A DNA stretch of 15,352 nt from Candidatus Aerophobota bacterium. GTDB lineage: Bacteria; Aerophobota; Aerophobia; Aerophobales; B3-G15. Of this stretch, positions 15,326-15,352 are shown in pieces (the stretch's first letter is position 1; each line of letters opens with the position of its first letter). The stretch spans positions 1 through 15,352 of the forward strand of contig JACUUP010000024.1 of the NCBI GenBank assembly GCA_014859225.1, written 5' to 3'. The notes below the pieces were generated by a model. That model was not told the DNA's origin, searched no databases, and saw only the letters and a list, made by a program, of their open reading frames with translations. A program made the position numbers and the translations under genes.

Positions 15326-15352
15326 AGAATATAAAGCAACTTTTGCACAAAA

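Overview
This is a compact, AT-rich bacterial chromosomal segment with short gaps, overlapping genes and several TTG starts. The gene content points to an anaerobic or microaerophilic bacterium: a B12-dependent (oxygen-indifferent) ribonucleotide reductase, a sulfide-type thiazole synthase, a NIL-domain ferredoxin and an Fe-S-type Rrf2 regulator. Short GACAGGC...GCCTGTC palindromes of a kind scattered through many uncultivated-lineage genomes fit a candidate phylum, but no marker here fixes the taxon.

Layout: (1) Positions 1-398, minus strand: a JAMM/M67 metallopeptidase cut by the left edge. (2) Positions 399-611: a divergent regulatory region with consensus-like sigma70 promoters facing both ways, a perfect 16-bp palindrome and an inverted repeat. 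(3) Positions 612-8827, plus strand: one long run of nine genes with gaps of 26-59 nt or overlaps: cysK, rrf2, NIL-ferredoxin, mnmA, thi4, nrdJ, ispE, spoVG, era. The first five form a sulfur-handling block (cysteine synthesis, sulfur/Fe-S sensing, Fe-S electron or sulfur transfer, tRNA thiolation, thiazole synthesis). The last four are housekeeping (dNTPs, isoprenoids, RNA-binding regulator, ribosome assembly GTPase). (4) Positions 8824-10954, minus strand: obg then proB, convergent with era so that the two TAA stops overlap. proB appears to start at an ATA codon inside the end of obg. (5) Positions 10955-11104: two short palindromic repeats. (6) Positions 11105-12768, minus strand: a small two-helix membrane protein (DUF3311-like) overlapping a sodium:solute symporter. 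(7) Positions 12769-12905: a second divergent promoter region with back-to-back -35 boxes. (8) Positions 12906-15325, plus strand: a TrpB2-type tryptophan synthase beta chain and an MBL-fold lactonase-like hydrolase, separated by a third copy of the palindrome.

The most distinctive part is the sulfur block. The order rrf2-(cysteine desulfurase)-mnmA is common in bacteria, but here a NIL-domain ferredoxin sits where the desulfurase would be. Thi4 carries His rather than the sulfur-donating Cys, cysK is first in the operon, and an M67 peptidase diverges from it. Together these suggest, by inference, a cell that draws on free sulfide or on a sulfur-carrier protein rather than on a desulfurase encoded in this operon. 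No stretch longer than about 215 nt lacks a gene. No RNA genes, CRISPR arrays or insertion sequences were seen.
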